40,475 nt of DNA from an uncultured Armatimonadota bacterium (GTDB lineage: Bacteria > Armatimonadota > Fimbriimonadia > Fimbriimonadales > Fimbriimonadaceae). Location: assembly GCA_903904815.1 (NCBI GenBank), contig CAIVDU010000077.1, forward strand, positions 1 through 40,475, written 5' to 3'. Under the pieces are notes generated by a model that searched no databases, was not told the DNA's origin, and saw only the letters and a program-made list of their open reading frames with translations. Of the stretch, positions 31,835 through 39,754 are shown in pieces. Every line of letters starts with the position of its first letter. The stretch's first letter is position 1. Made by a program: the position numbers and the translations under genes.

Positions 31835-33099
31835 AGGTCTGGACAGCTGCAGTTGGAATCGCTGGGCTGTCCGCCGGACTCCTTGTCCCCTCAAGTTCCC
31901 AACCCACCCCCGGCGACAACTGGACGATCGTCATCGCTGGCGATGTGGCGGGATACTTACAACCTTGCGGGTGCACACCGTCAATGTCAGGTGGTATCAA
32001 GCGGTGGGCCACGGCGGTGCGCGCGCTCGGGGATCCCTCAAGAGTGCTTGTCTTGGAGAATGCTGGGCTTGTCGCTGGGAACGGTCCCCAAGACCGCCTC
32101 AAGGCAGAAGCCCTCGTCCAGGCGCTCGACTCGGTCCAGGCTACTGCGATCAACGTTGGCTCAAGAGAGGCAGCTTTGGGACCCGGAGAATTGAATCAGC
32201 TTTCGCAGCTATCAAATGGGAAGCTCGTGTCGACCAGTTTGGGGCCGAATCAACAGATTGGAATCGCCGCCTTTGCTCGTAAAGGTCCATTTCTGATCGG
32301 CGCAGCGGTCACTCAACCGTCGACCCTGTCTGCATTGGGCGGGTCACCCCTGTCCGGCATCGATTCCGCCAAGAGATTAGTGGCTCAGGCTACGGCTGAG
32401 GGTCTCACCCCTATCTTGATGTTAGAGGGGAATCGCCAGGAGGCCACGGAGATCGCAGCCGCGTTACCCGCCATCAAACTCATAGTTTTTAGCCAAGGCG
32501 GAGAAGCTCCTCTTGTAGCGTACGACGTAGGAAGCACGAAACTAGTCACTCCCGGTGAGCATGGTATCTACCTCGTAAGAATCAGCTATGCCAAGAAGCG
32601 ATTCTCGAACTATTCCATCACCGATCTAGGGCCTAACGTGCACGACGACCCCAAGGTGTCTTCCTTCTACTCTCAATACTTGAGAACTGTGGACAACAAG
32701 CATCTGATCGATGCTTGGCCACGAAAGACGACAGAACCGTACGTTGGATCAACCCGTTGCGGCTCCTGTCATCAGTCATCGTTTAAGGTCTGGGAGCGAT
32801 CCAAGCATCGTGGCTCGTACACTGATTTATCCGCGCAGGGACATGGCAAAGATCCGGATTGTGTGGTTTGCCATGTTACCGGGCTAGGGAGCGACCAGGG
32901 GTTTAGAGACCTCGTCAAGACCCCCGATCTTGGGTATGTTGGTTGTGAGTCCTGTCATGGTCCAGGAGACAAGCACACCGCCAATCCATTCGGCTTCAAG
33001 ATGCCGAAGATCGGTGAGAAGTCGTGCCGCTCATGCCATGACCCGGAGAACAGCCCCCGTTTCCAATTCTTAACATACTGGTCGCAAATCCGCCACTAG
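31831..33099 (+). CDS. Tetrahaem cytochrome c fused to a degenerate phosphoesterase-like domain
   Basis: A 422-residue exported protein: signal peptide (about 1-24), then a domain of about 240 residues (IVIAGDVAGYLQPCGCTPSM, GGIKRWATAVRAL, LENAGL, LKAEALVQALDSVQATAINV) that resembles UshA/5'-nucleotidase-type metallophosphoesterases but lacks the first DxH ligand motif (GDVAG instead of ND.HG). The C-terminal 120 residues carry four CxxCH haem sites at residues 310-314, 344-348, 372-376 and 399-403, as in the cytochrome c554 family. The domain pair is known from environmental bacteria and is thought to be electron transfer-related. It is coupled to the DUF1573 gene by a 4-bp overlap (ATGA). 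Confidence 0.88.
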   Translation: MKVWTAAVGIAGLSAGLLVPSSSQPTPGDNWTIVIAGDVAGYLQPCGCTPSMSGGIKRWATAVRALGDPSRVLVLENAGLVAGNGPQDRLKAEALVQALDSVQATAINVGSREAALGPGELNQLSQLSNGKLVSTSLGPNQQIGIAAFARKGPFLIGAAVTQPSTLSALGGSPLSGIDSAKRLVAQATAEGLTPILMLEGNRQEATEIAAALPAIKLIVFSQGGEAPLVAYDVGSTKLVTPGEHGIYLVRISYAKKRFSNYSITDLGPNVHDDPKVSSFYSQYLRTVDNKHLIDAWPRKTTEPYVGSTRCGSCHQSSFKVWERSKHRGSYTDLSAQGHGKDPDCVVCHVTGLGSDQGFRDLVKTPDLGYVGCESCHGPGDKHTANPFGFKMPKIGEKSCRSCHDPENSPRFQFLTYWSQIRH

Positions 33100-33147
33100 T
33101 GATGAAGAAACACGCCAACTAGCTTTTGGGTCCCGATACCTGTAAAA

Positions 33148-33289
33148 TATACTAGGTTTCCGGGGAGGCCGCTAGGTTCAAATCAGTCCATTTTTGGACG
33201 ATGAGGCGGCTTGACGATCGGCTAGCGACTCATGACAATGGATAGGGAATCGGGCAGCAGGGTGCGAGCCATGAGCGCGGTTAAGGGAT
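33148..33289 (+). promoter_or_regulatory. Promoter and structured leader of the DnaA-like gene
   Basis: TATACT at 33148-33153 with TTGGGT 16 bp upstream gives a plausible promoter and a 5' UTR of about 130 nt. The leader contains GTCCA-TTTT-TGGAC (33186-33199), flanked by GCCGC (about 33168) and GCGGC (about 33206), so a two-level hairpin. It also contains TAGGTTCAAAT, a word shared with the 39512-39629 repeats. No known riboswitch is matched. Confidence 0.4.
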
Positions 33290-34279
33290 ATGAGCGTACT
33301 TAATAAAACGGGTGATCAGGGGCGAGCCCCGAGGCTTTCGGAAGTACTTTTCGAAAGGTCAAATCGTTCGTTCGGATCTCTCGCTCCGCTCCCCTCAAAC
33401 GTCGAGGCAATCGAGGCTGGCCTGCGATTTTCTGCTGGTTTGAACACCCACGTGGCGCTCACCGGACCCAGCGGCTGGGGCAAGACCCATCTGCTCGAAG
33501 CGATCACCTATCGGCTCACCCACGAGCTAGGAACACCCGTCGAAAGGCTCTCGGCCTCTGCGGTGGTCGATAACCCTCTGAAGGGAGAAACTCCCGGCCC
33601 GATCATCTTGGACGACGTACAGGAGATCCTAGGGCGCCCCAGACCCCAATTGGCTCTGCGGCTCAACCTCGAACGAAGAGTAAGGGCTGGAAGAGCGACG
33701 ATTTTGGCCTTCACCGTTCCTAAGCCCAACCGCCAGTTGAAAGGGTTTCTGCCCAATTACCGCGATTGGACGGTCTGCACGATGGCCGAGCCCCAGGCGG
33801 CCGAAAGAATCCTCCTCCTGAATCACATGAGCGCCGCCGAGGGATTGCAGCTCTCTCCGAGCCTCGTGAAAGTGATCGCACACTCGATGTGCGGCAATGG
33901 TCGTACCGTCGCTGGAGCTCTCAAGCGACTTCGTCTTAGCGGCTCCAGCTGGCTCGATTCAAGAGCAACGATTCGGGCATGCGGGCTCCTGGATCCGTTC
34001 TTTGCCGACAGCCCTGACTGGGATTTGAAGCTTAAGGTCCTCAAGGTCGCCGAGAACAATCGTTCTGCTTTCCCTAAGGCCACCGTAACCGACCTGGCCT
34101 TGGTGGTCATGCTGCACGAGGCGGGCTTAGCCGAAGCCGACGTGGCGAGATGCCTGGGAATTTCGCCGGCGGACGCCTACCTGCGTGCGGCAAGGTACCA
34201 GCAGCAATCAGCGGGAGACGCGACCAGCCGCGGCTACGTTCATCAGCTTGTCGACCTTGTCGTCGATTCTCTGCATTAG
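33290..34279 (+). CDS. Divergent DnaA/Hda-like AAA+ protein
   Basis: A 329-residue AAA+ ATPase. Walker A GPSGWGKTHLLEAI is at residues 59-72, and the Walker B-like IILDDVQEI at 105-113, separated by only about 35 residues as in DnaA. Then come a lid with AEGLQLSPSLVKVIAHSMCG and NGRTVAGALKRLRL, matching the sensor-2/RELEGAL region of DnaA. The C-terminus (TVTDLALVVMLHEAGLAEAD, VARCLGISPADAYLRAARYQ) resembles the helix-turn-helix of DnaA domain IV but lacks the DHTTV box-binding signature. It is shorter than DnaA (about 450 residues) and has no N-terminal domain I. The role could be regulatory (Hda-like) or phage-initiator-like. SD AAGGGA precedes the ATG by a short distance. Confidence 0.75.
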   Translation: MSVLNKTGDQGRAPRLSEVLFERSNRSFGSLAPLPSNVEAIEAGLRFSAGLNTHVALTGPSGWGKTHLLEAITYRLTHELGTPVERLSASAVVDNPLKGETPGPIILDDVQEILGRPRPQLALRLNLERRVRAGRATILAFTVPKPNRQLKGFLPNYRDWTVCTMAEPQAAERILLLNHMSAAEGLQLSPSLVKVIAHSMCGNGRTVAGALKRLRLSGSSWLDSRATIRACGLLDPFFADSPDWDLKLKVLKVAENNRSAFPKATVTDLALVVMLHEAGLAEADVARCLGISPADAYLRAARYQQQSAGDATSRGYVHQLVDLVVDSLH

Positions 34280-34378
34280 GCCTCAGATTTTGATGGCCGA
34301 AGGCTCGATTCGTTTCGATCCAAGAAATTCCTCCTTTCGGACGACGGCTATTGGCCCTGGAACGGCGTAGTATCGAGT

Positions 34379-36100
34379 ATGTCCTCGGGAGATCCCACGC
34401 ACACATTTGAGCTTCTTGACAAGATTGTCGAACAGTCCCCCAAAGACGATCAAAGGCTTCAGAACTACTTGGCTGCGCTTCGCGAATCGTTAGAGTCCGA
34501 CTCAAGAGATCGAGACGAGACGCAGCGGCTCATGGCCGAATATGAGGAGGCCTACGCCAAGTTGACCGCGCCTTCAAACCGCATTGGCGTGTTCTTGGAG
34601 TGGCTCAAGGCCGAATCGGAAATCGGAGAGGCCGATCCCGATGCTCCTGTCGCCGCGCTCGCGGGAACCGGAGAGAAGCTTGCTTTGATCGCCCTCGGAG
34701 ATCAGGAATATGTGGCGCGCGTGGATCCCAAGATGTCAGAGGACCTGCTTCACACCGGCTCTCGCGTCAAAGTGAACGAGGCCTACGCGGTGGTTGGTCA
34801 GCTTCCTCCCAGCACTAACGGAGGAATGATCAAGGTCGGTGACGCGTTGTCCGATGGTCGTCTGCGGGTGGGATCGGACACACCCGGATCCGACGGAAGA
34901 ATCGTGGTGCGCGGTCAGGCGCTCAAGGATTCCGTGATCAACACCGGAGACGAGGTCAGACTCGATCCGACCGGCAGAATCGCCCTCGAACACATCGAGA
35001 AGCAAGAGAGCCGCGACTACTTCCTCGAAAAGGTCCCCGAGATCTCTTGGGACAAGGTGGGTGGTCAAACGGAGGCCATTCGGCTGATCCGCGAAACCAT
35101 CGAACAGCCGCTCCTGCACCCTGAGATTTTTGCGAAATTTGACCAAAAGCCAATCAAAGGAATATTGCTCTACGGACCTCCTGGCTGCGGAAAGACCCTG
35201 ATCGGCAAGGCTACCGCTTACAACTTGACCCAGGAATACAGCAAGCGGGTCGGGCATGAAGTAAAGGAATACTTCATGGCAATTTCTGGCCCTAAGATCT
35301 TAAACATGTGGCTGGGTGAAACTGAGCGTATCGTGCGGGAGATCTTTAGGACGGCGCGGGAAAAGGCAAAAGAGGGACGATTAGTCTTCATTTTTATGGA
35401 TGAAGCTGAGTCGGTACTTCGAACGCGCTCAAGCGGTCGCTATTTGAATATCTCGAACACGGTTGTCCCCCAGTTTTGTGCCGAACTGGATGGTCTCCAG
35501 TCGTTGGATAACGTTGTTCTCATGCTCACGAGCAACCGGCCTGACTACATCGACCCCGCGATCCTGCGCCCCGAGAGGATCGACCGAAAGGTCAAGATCA
35601 ACCGACCCGATCGTGCCAGTTCAGAGCAGATCCTGGGCATCTACCTTCACGCTGGCATTCCGATCGACGAAGAGGTGCTGCAGCGGAACCATGGGGAAGT
35701 GGACTGCGCTCGTAAGGAGTTGATCGAAGCCACCACCGAGCACCTCTGGCGCAAGAGCAAGGACACCGAGTTCCTGAAGGTCTTCCTGCGAAACGGGTCT
35801 TCGGACACGCTCTACTTTAAGGACCTTATTTCCGGTGCGCTACTCAAGAGCATTGTGGATCGGGCCAAGGATGCGGCAATCAAGCGCGCCATTGCGGATC
35901 CAAACCACGTGGCCGGCGTTCGGCTCGAGGACCTACTGGCGGCCTCAAACCAAGAGTTCAAGGAAAACGAGATCTTCCCGAAGACGGACACCCAAGAGGA
36001 TTGGCTACAACTGCTGGACTACCCGGCGGAAAACGTCGCATCGGTCAAGCCGATCGGTCGGAACCGTGGTGAAGAATTCACGCGAAAGGCGATCGTGTAA
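34379..36100 (+). CDS. arc: Proteasome-associated AAA ATPase (Mpa/ARC family)
   Basis: A 573-residue hexameric unfoldase. Residues about 20-65 form a coiled coil that in Mpa recruits pupylated substrates. Two OB folds occupy about 66-205. The AAA domain follows, with Walker A GILLYGPPGCGKT (residues 261-273), Walker B FIFMDEAES, and second-region NRPDYIDPAILRPERIDRKV. These define the Mpa/ARC/PAN branch. Known C-terminal tails that dock on the 20S proteasome end in a Tyr-Leu or similar; this protein ends RGEEFTRKAIV, without it. No pup, prcAB, dop or pafA is in the window, so a Pup-proteasome system is inferred elsewhere. The next gene (PrcB domain) is 2 bp away; its name refers to another protease complex. 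Confidence 0.93.
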   Translation: MSSGDPTHTFELLDKIVEQSPKDDQRLQNYLAALRESLESDSRDRDETQRLMAEYEEAYAKLTAPSNRIGVFLEWLKAESEIGEADPDAPVAALAGTGEKLALIALGDQEYVARVDPKMSEDLLHTGSRVKVNEAYAVVGQLPPSTNGGMIKVGDALSDGRLRVGSDTPGSDGRIVVRGQALKDSVINTGDEVRLDPTGRIALEHIEKQESRDYFLEKVPEISWDKVGGQTEAIRLIRETIEQPLLHPEIFAKFDQKPIKGILLYGPPGCGKTLIGKATAYNLTQEYSKRVGHEVKEYFMAISGPKILNMWLGETERIVREIFRTAREKAKEGRLVFIFMDEAESVLRTRSSGRYLNISNTVVPQFCAELDGLQSLDNVVLMLTSNRPDYIDPAILRPERIDRKVKINRPDRASSEQILGIYLHAGIPIDEEVLQRNHGEVDCARKELIEATTEHLWRKSKDTEFLKVFLRNGSSDTLYFKDLISGALLKSIVDRAKDAAIKRAIADPNHVAGVRLEDLLAASNQEFKENEIFPKTDTQEDWLQLLDYPAENVASVKPIGRNRGEEFTRKAIV

Positions 36101-36102
36101 AC

Positions 36103-36639
36103 ATGCTGTCGGCTTACTTAGCGGTCTTAATGACCGCCAACTGGATGTCCAGCGTTCTCCAGGAAGAGAAGCTTCCGTTACGAGTCTCCGACTTCGTGAC
36201 GGGGCAACTCTCCGAAGTCGACACGATGGAGGCCAGTCTCGTTTCCAACCCTGACCAATGGAGCGCGTTGTGGCAGCGCCATCGGCCAAGCACGGTGATC
36301 TTGCCCTCGGGACTGACCACCCCAGCAACCAATCGACAGTCAGATATGCCCACCATTGACTTCGGGCAGTACCGGGTCATTGCCATCTTCGGTGGTCTCT
36401 CTCGTAACGTGACTGCGCTTGAGGTCGACAGCATCAAAGTCGAGAACCATCGAGACGTCATTCGGGTAAAGCCACGATTTGGCCAGCCGCAACCCAACAT
36501 CGCGATGGTCACCCAACCCTTCCTGTTCTTGCAGGTTTCACACGTGCGAAGGGGCATCGACATCGAAGTTCAGACCGGCCAGAGCGATAGCGGTGACCCT
36601 ACGTGGAAGAAGATCGCCTCGTTCAAGAAGCCCGAGTAG
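36103..36639 (+). CDS. Secreted PrcB-domain protein
   Basis: A 178-residue protein with an N-terminal hydrophobic signal-like segment (LSAYLAVLMTANWMSSVLQ). It matches the PrcB_C pattern: NPDQWSALWQRH, then PTIDFGQYRVIAIFGGLSRN, GLxV-like VRVKPRFGQ, and the end VTQPFLFLQVSHVRRGIDIE. PrcB is named after a trypanosomal/treponemal protease complex subunit; bacterial members are mostly exported and of unknown activity. The gene starts 2 bp after the Mpa/ARC stop, but because it appears to be extracytoplasmic, joint function with the proteasome ATPase is unlikely. Confidence 0.7.
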   Translation: MLSAYLAVLMTANWMSSVLQEEKLPLRVSDFVTGQLSEVDTMEASLVSNPDQWSALWQRHRPSTVILPSGLTTPATNRQSDMPTIDFGQYRVIAIFGGLSRNVTALEVDSIKVENHRDVIRVKPRFGQPQPNIAMVTQPFLFLQVSHVRRGIDIEVQTGQSDSGDPTWKKIASFKKPE

Positions 36640-36653
36640 GCGATCCTCTAGGC

Positions 36654-37976
36654 CTATCCAATCGTTTCTAAGACTGGATCGAGGCCGGGTACTGCCGCAT
36701 CATCCAATTGGATAGCTTGATTTACCGCTTGGGCAGCTTTCGACAACGCCGATTCAGAGCTTGCGTAAACCGTAAAGAGGGGATCCCCCTTCTGTACATA
36801 GGAACCGACGCAAACCGAAAGTTTGACCCCAACCCCGGGGTCAATGGCGTCATTTTTGGTCTGCCGACCTCCGCCTAACTCCAGCACCGCTTGGCCGACC
36901 GCGTCGCACTGGATTCGGCTGACGAATCCATCCTTGTCGGAATTTATTCCCCTTCGAACTGCCGCTTGGGGAAGCGAAAAGGCTTCCGTCCTGGGATCCG
37001 GCCCCCCCTGCGCCTCGAACCACTGGGCTGCCTTGTCGAATGCGGAACCTGAAGTAAGGGCGGCTTCGACCGCGCTGGTCGCCGCCACCAGATCGGAGGC
37101 CAAACCGGCGGCTTCCAGGGTGATCGATGCAAGTTCGACGCAAAGTCTTCGGAATCGGAGACTGGGCACGGTTAAAGATGGCTGCGTCGAAGGGTTCAGG
37201 ATCGCCAGGGCCTCTTCCACTTCGAGCGCATTTCCAATCGACGAGCCAAGCGGCTGGGACATGTCTGAAATCGCAATTCGAATCCTCAAACCGCAAAGCT
37301 TTGCCGTCGAGAAAAGGGCATCGGCGAGACGGCGAGCCTCCTCGCGAGTCTTCATGAACGCGCCGGAGCCGCACTTCACGTCCAAAACGATCACTTCTGC
37401 GCCTCCCGCAATCTTCTTTGAGAGAATGCTGCTTACGATGAGCGGAATGGAACTCACCGTTTCGGTGACATCCCTCAGGGCATAGAGCGTCTTGTCAGCT
37501 GGCGCAAGCGCGGGACCCTGACCCGTCAGGGCAATGCCGATGTTTCGGGCCTGCTCCTTCATCTCAGCAGGGCTTAGGTCGAGTCGGAACCCGGGAACCG
37601 TGCCCAGTTTGTCCACCGTACCTCCGGTGATTCCGAGGCCTCTCCCGCTCATCTTGATGACGGTGAGCCCGCAGGCTGCCAAGATCGGCAAAACCACGAT
37701 CGAAGTCTTGTCGCCGACCCCTCCCGTGCTGTGCTTGTCAACCCACGGCTTGGGAAGACCGGTGAGGTCGATGGTCTCTCCGCTATGGGCCATCGCCAGC
37801 GTCAGCCACGCCGTCTCTTGTTCGCTGAGGGGGTTCAGGTAGGCAGCCATCAGCCAGGCCGCGAGTTGGTAATCCGGAATGGATCCGTTCGCAGCCCCAT
37901 TCGCGAGGAATTGGAGGTCCGCTTCCGAATGGGCTCGGGCATCCCGACGGTCGGCGATGATGGACAAGATGCTCAT
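36654..37976 (-). CDS. deoA: Pyrimidine-nucleoside (thymidine) phosphorylase
   Basis: A 440-residue enzyme that cleaves thymidine and uridine-type nucleosides with phosphate to the base and (deoxy)ribose-1-phosphate. The phosphate-binding signature KHSTGGVGDKTS is at residues 81-92, and SGRGLGITGGTVDKLGT follows near 109. LDVKCGSGAFMK is the substrate region. The alpha/beta and C-terminal domains look complete. Whether it acts on thymidine only (deoA) or all pyrimidines (pdp) cannot be told by eye. It follows mtnA on the same strand (74 bp) and is convergent with the PrcB gene. Confidence 0.95.
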   Translation of the reverse strand: MSILSIIADRRDARAHSEADLQFLANGAANGSIPDYQLAAWLMAAYLNPLSEQETAWLTLAMAHSGETIDLTGLPKPWVDKHSTGGVGDKTSIVVLPILAACGLTVIKMSGRGLGITGGTVDKLGTVPGFRLDLSPAEMKEQARNIGIALTGQGPALAPADKTLYALRDVTETVSSIPLIVSSILSKKIAGGAEVIVLDVKCGSGAFMKTREEARRLADALFSTAKLCGLRIRIAISDMSQPLGSSIGNALEVEEALAILNPSTQPSLTVPSLRFRRLCVELASITLEAAGLASDLVAATSAVEAALTSGSAFDKAAQWFEAQGGPDPRTEAFSLPQAAVRRGINSDKDGFVSRIQCDAVGQAVLELGGGRQTKNDAIDPGVGVKLSVCVGSYVQKGDPLFTVYASSESALSKAAQAVNQAIQLDDAAVPGLDPVLETIG

Positions 37977-38050
37977 GGGTTTTGACGGTTAGCGGTGCCT
38001 CATACCTTTCGGCGTCGTCTTGACGGATTCTCGCTCCAAAAGCGTCTCAG

Positions 38051-39022
38051 CTAGAACCTATAAGGCCCTCTGAAGATTCCTTGCTCGGTAATGATCGCAT
38101 CGATGAGGGTTCCGGGGGTGACATCAAAGGCTGGGTTGTACACGTGACAACCTTCCGGAGCGATAGTAACACCCTCGATGTGAGTCAATTCCTGGGAACT
38201 GCGCTCCTCAATCGGAATCTCATCCCCAGTTGCGAGAGAGGAGTCGAACGTGGAACTAGGGGCGGCGATATAGAACGGAATCCCGTGGTGACGCGCCAAA
38301 ACGGCAAGGCTGTAGGTGCCAATCTTGTTGGCGGTGTCTCCGTTGGAAGCGATTCGATCAGCGCCCGCGATCACGCAGTCAACCTTTCCGGCCCGCATGA
38401 GCGACCCCGCCGTGCTGTCCGCGATGCTGTGAAACGGGATTCCTTCTTTGAGCAGTTCGTAGGCGGTCAACCGCAATCCTTGCTGTCGCGGCCGCGTTTC
38501 GCAGGTCCAGACATGGATGCTCTTCGCTGCATCGTGAGCGCTTCGAATGACTCCTAGGGCGGTGCCATGTCCGGCGGTGGCGAGGGCGCCTGTATTGCAA
38601 ATGGTGAGGATGTTGGCGTTCTGGGGGATGAGTTCGGCGCCACTTCGACCGATGGCTAAGTTCATGGCGAGGTCTTCCGCCTCGATCGCTTGAGCTTCCG
38701 TTAGCAGCGTATCGAAGTCTGCCTCGCCAAGCTTTTCAATCCGTTCGAGCGCCCAGAACAGATTAACCGCCGTCGGTCGCGACGCCGCGAGCGCCTTAGA
38801 CGCTTCCTTGAGGTCTGCCCCCTTGAGGGCGGCGAGGGCCATTCCGTAGGCCGCAGCGATTCCAATCGCCGGAGCGCCTCTCACCGCCATATCCTTAATC
38901 GCGCTCACGACGTCGCCGTGAGTCCTCAGTTCTAGCCAGACCTCTTGTCCAGGGAGAACGCGCTGGTCCAGCATCAAGAGCCTGTTTTCCTCCCAGCGCA
39001 TGGGTCGAATGCTCATTCTCAT
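38051..39022 (-). CDS. mtnA: S-methyl-5-thioribose-1-phosphate isomerase
   Basis: A 323-residue enzyme of the methionine salvage pathway that isomerises methylthioribose-1-phosphate to methylthioribulose-1-phosphate. Family signatures are MAVRGAPAIGIAAAYGMALA, ICNTGALATAGHGTALGV (catalytic Cys) and AGADRIASNGDTANKIGTYS (catalytic Asp). The end IITEQGIFRGPYRF is canonical. Starts at 39037, 39022 or 39016 are possible; MRMSIRPMRWEEN begins at 39022 and MSIRPMRW at 39016, the latter with a TACCCT 7 nt upstream. It is divergent from the pseudo-receiver gene. The proximity of deoA suggests nucleoside/sugar-phosphate salvage. Confidence 0.96.
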   Translation of the reverse strand: MRMSIRPMRWEENRLLMLDQRVLPGQEVWLELRTHGDVVSAIKDMAVRGAPAIGIAAAYGMALAALKGADLKEASKALAASRPTAVNLFWALERIEKLGEADFDTLLTEAQAIEAEDLAMNLAIGRSGAELIPQNANILTICNTGALATAGHGTALGVIRSAHDAAKSIHVWTCETRPRQQGLRLTAYELLKEGIPFHSIADSTAGSLMRAGKVDCVIAGADRIASNGDTANKIGTYSLAVLARHHGIPFYIAAPSSTFDSSLATGDEIPIEERSSQELTHIEGVTIAPEGCHVYNPAFDVTPGTLIDAIITEQGIFRGPYRF

Positions 39023-39075
39023 GAGGGTACCGGACAATGCGGTTTACAACCTATCCCATCGACCATCATAAGGAC

Positions 39076-39417
39076 ATGACCGTCCTCGTCTACGAAGACA
39101 ATTTGTTGTGGAGCTCGCGCCTCGTGAAGAGTCTCAAAGCGCTTGGTCACGTACCTATCGTTCGCACCAAGCCTGACTCTACGAAAGGAGACGCCGACGT
39201 CGCCATAGTTAACCTAGGGAGTGATGGTCTGGAACCTGAATCGTTGGTGCCCGCGCTAAACGCCCAGGGAATCCATACGATCGGTCACGCTGGGCACAAA
39301 GAAACCGAAGTCTTGGAGCTTGGACGTCGGGCCGGATGCACGACTCTAGCAACCAATTCACAGTTGACATTCAAACTTGAGAACCTGCTGGCACAGGTGA
39401 ACGGAGGCAGCGCCTAG
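39076..39417 (+). CDS. Pseudo-receiver domain protein
   Basis: A 113-residue stand-alone receiver (CheY-like) fold: MTVLVYEDNLLWSSRLVKSL has the acidic pair (Glu7, Asp8), but the phospho-accepting Asp is replaced by Asn46 (VAIVNLG), and the invariant Lys of the fifth strand is missing (TTLATNSQ). It is therefore not expected to be phosphorylated in the usual way. The frame is open to 39037, but MTVLVY at 39076 with AAGGA just upstream is the better start. It is divergent from mtnA. The role, perhaps as a protein-interaction module, is unknown. Confidence 0.75.
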   Translation: MTVLVYEDNLLWSSRLVKSLKALGHVPIVRTKPDSTKGDADVAIVNLGSDGLEPESLVPALNAQGIHTIGHAGHKETEVLELGRRAGCTTLATNSQLTFKLENLLAQVNGGSA

Positions 39418-39474
39418 GAAAGTACTGCTTTTATTTATCCAGAAAATTTTCTATTGCCGCAAACCATTTGGAGT

Positions 39475-39496
39475 GCGCGGGCCTGACCGCGCTTTG
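39475..39496 (+). terminator. Weak hairpin after the pseudo-receiver gene
   Basis: GCGCGG-GCCTGA-CCGCGC (39475-39480 and 39487-39492) followed by TTTG, 58 bp after the stop. A short terminator candidate. Confidence 0.4.
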
Positions 39497-39511
39497 ATCA
39501 GCACGGCTAGA

Positions 39512-39633
39512 CGTGCGTGGAGAGTTTGAAGTAATTGTAGGTTCAAATAAACCCTTGGACACCTTCGTGGGCCACCCTACGCGTGCGTGTAGACCTTGAG
39601 GCAATCGTAGGTTCAAATGGCCCCTCGAAACCC
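39512..39633 (+). repeat. Imperfect 70-bp-period tandem repeat
   Basis: Two copies, 39512-39563 and 39582-39633, are about 75 percent identical. Each starts CGTGCGTG and contains the invariant GTAGGTTCAAAT. Within each, TTGA(A/G) and TTCAA can pair across an 11-nt loop, and the A/G difference keeps the pair (A-U or G-U), which suggests RNA structure. Each is preceded by a hairpin with CGTGC in its stem. Confidence 0.55.
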
Positions 39634-39754
39634 AACTTATGCCCCCTTGCATTGGAAACAGGCCACCCTGGTCGAAGCTGCGTCAAGGTCGCACCAGTCT
39701 ATACGGGGAGTAACTTTTTGCCCGAACATCCCAAAGCAACCCTCTCGTAGGACA

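Noticed and set aside
33148-33289. Known riboswitch class in the DnaA-like gene leader
   Set aside because: None of the conserved cores I can recall (c-di-GMP, SAM, TPP, cobalamin, purine) can be found; only generic hairpins are seen.
34379-36639. Mpa/ARC and PrcB-domain genes as one proteasome operon
   Set aside because: The name PrcB is misleading: this is the PrcB_C domain of an exported protein, not the proteasome beta subunit PrcB, which would show an N-terminal Thr nucleophile.
33172-39617. GGTTCAAAT words resembling tRNA T-arms
   Set aside because: At none of the three places do the flanks form a 5-bp T-stem, acceptor stem or anticodon arm, so these are not tRNA genes.
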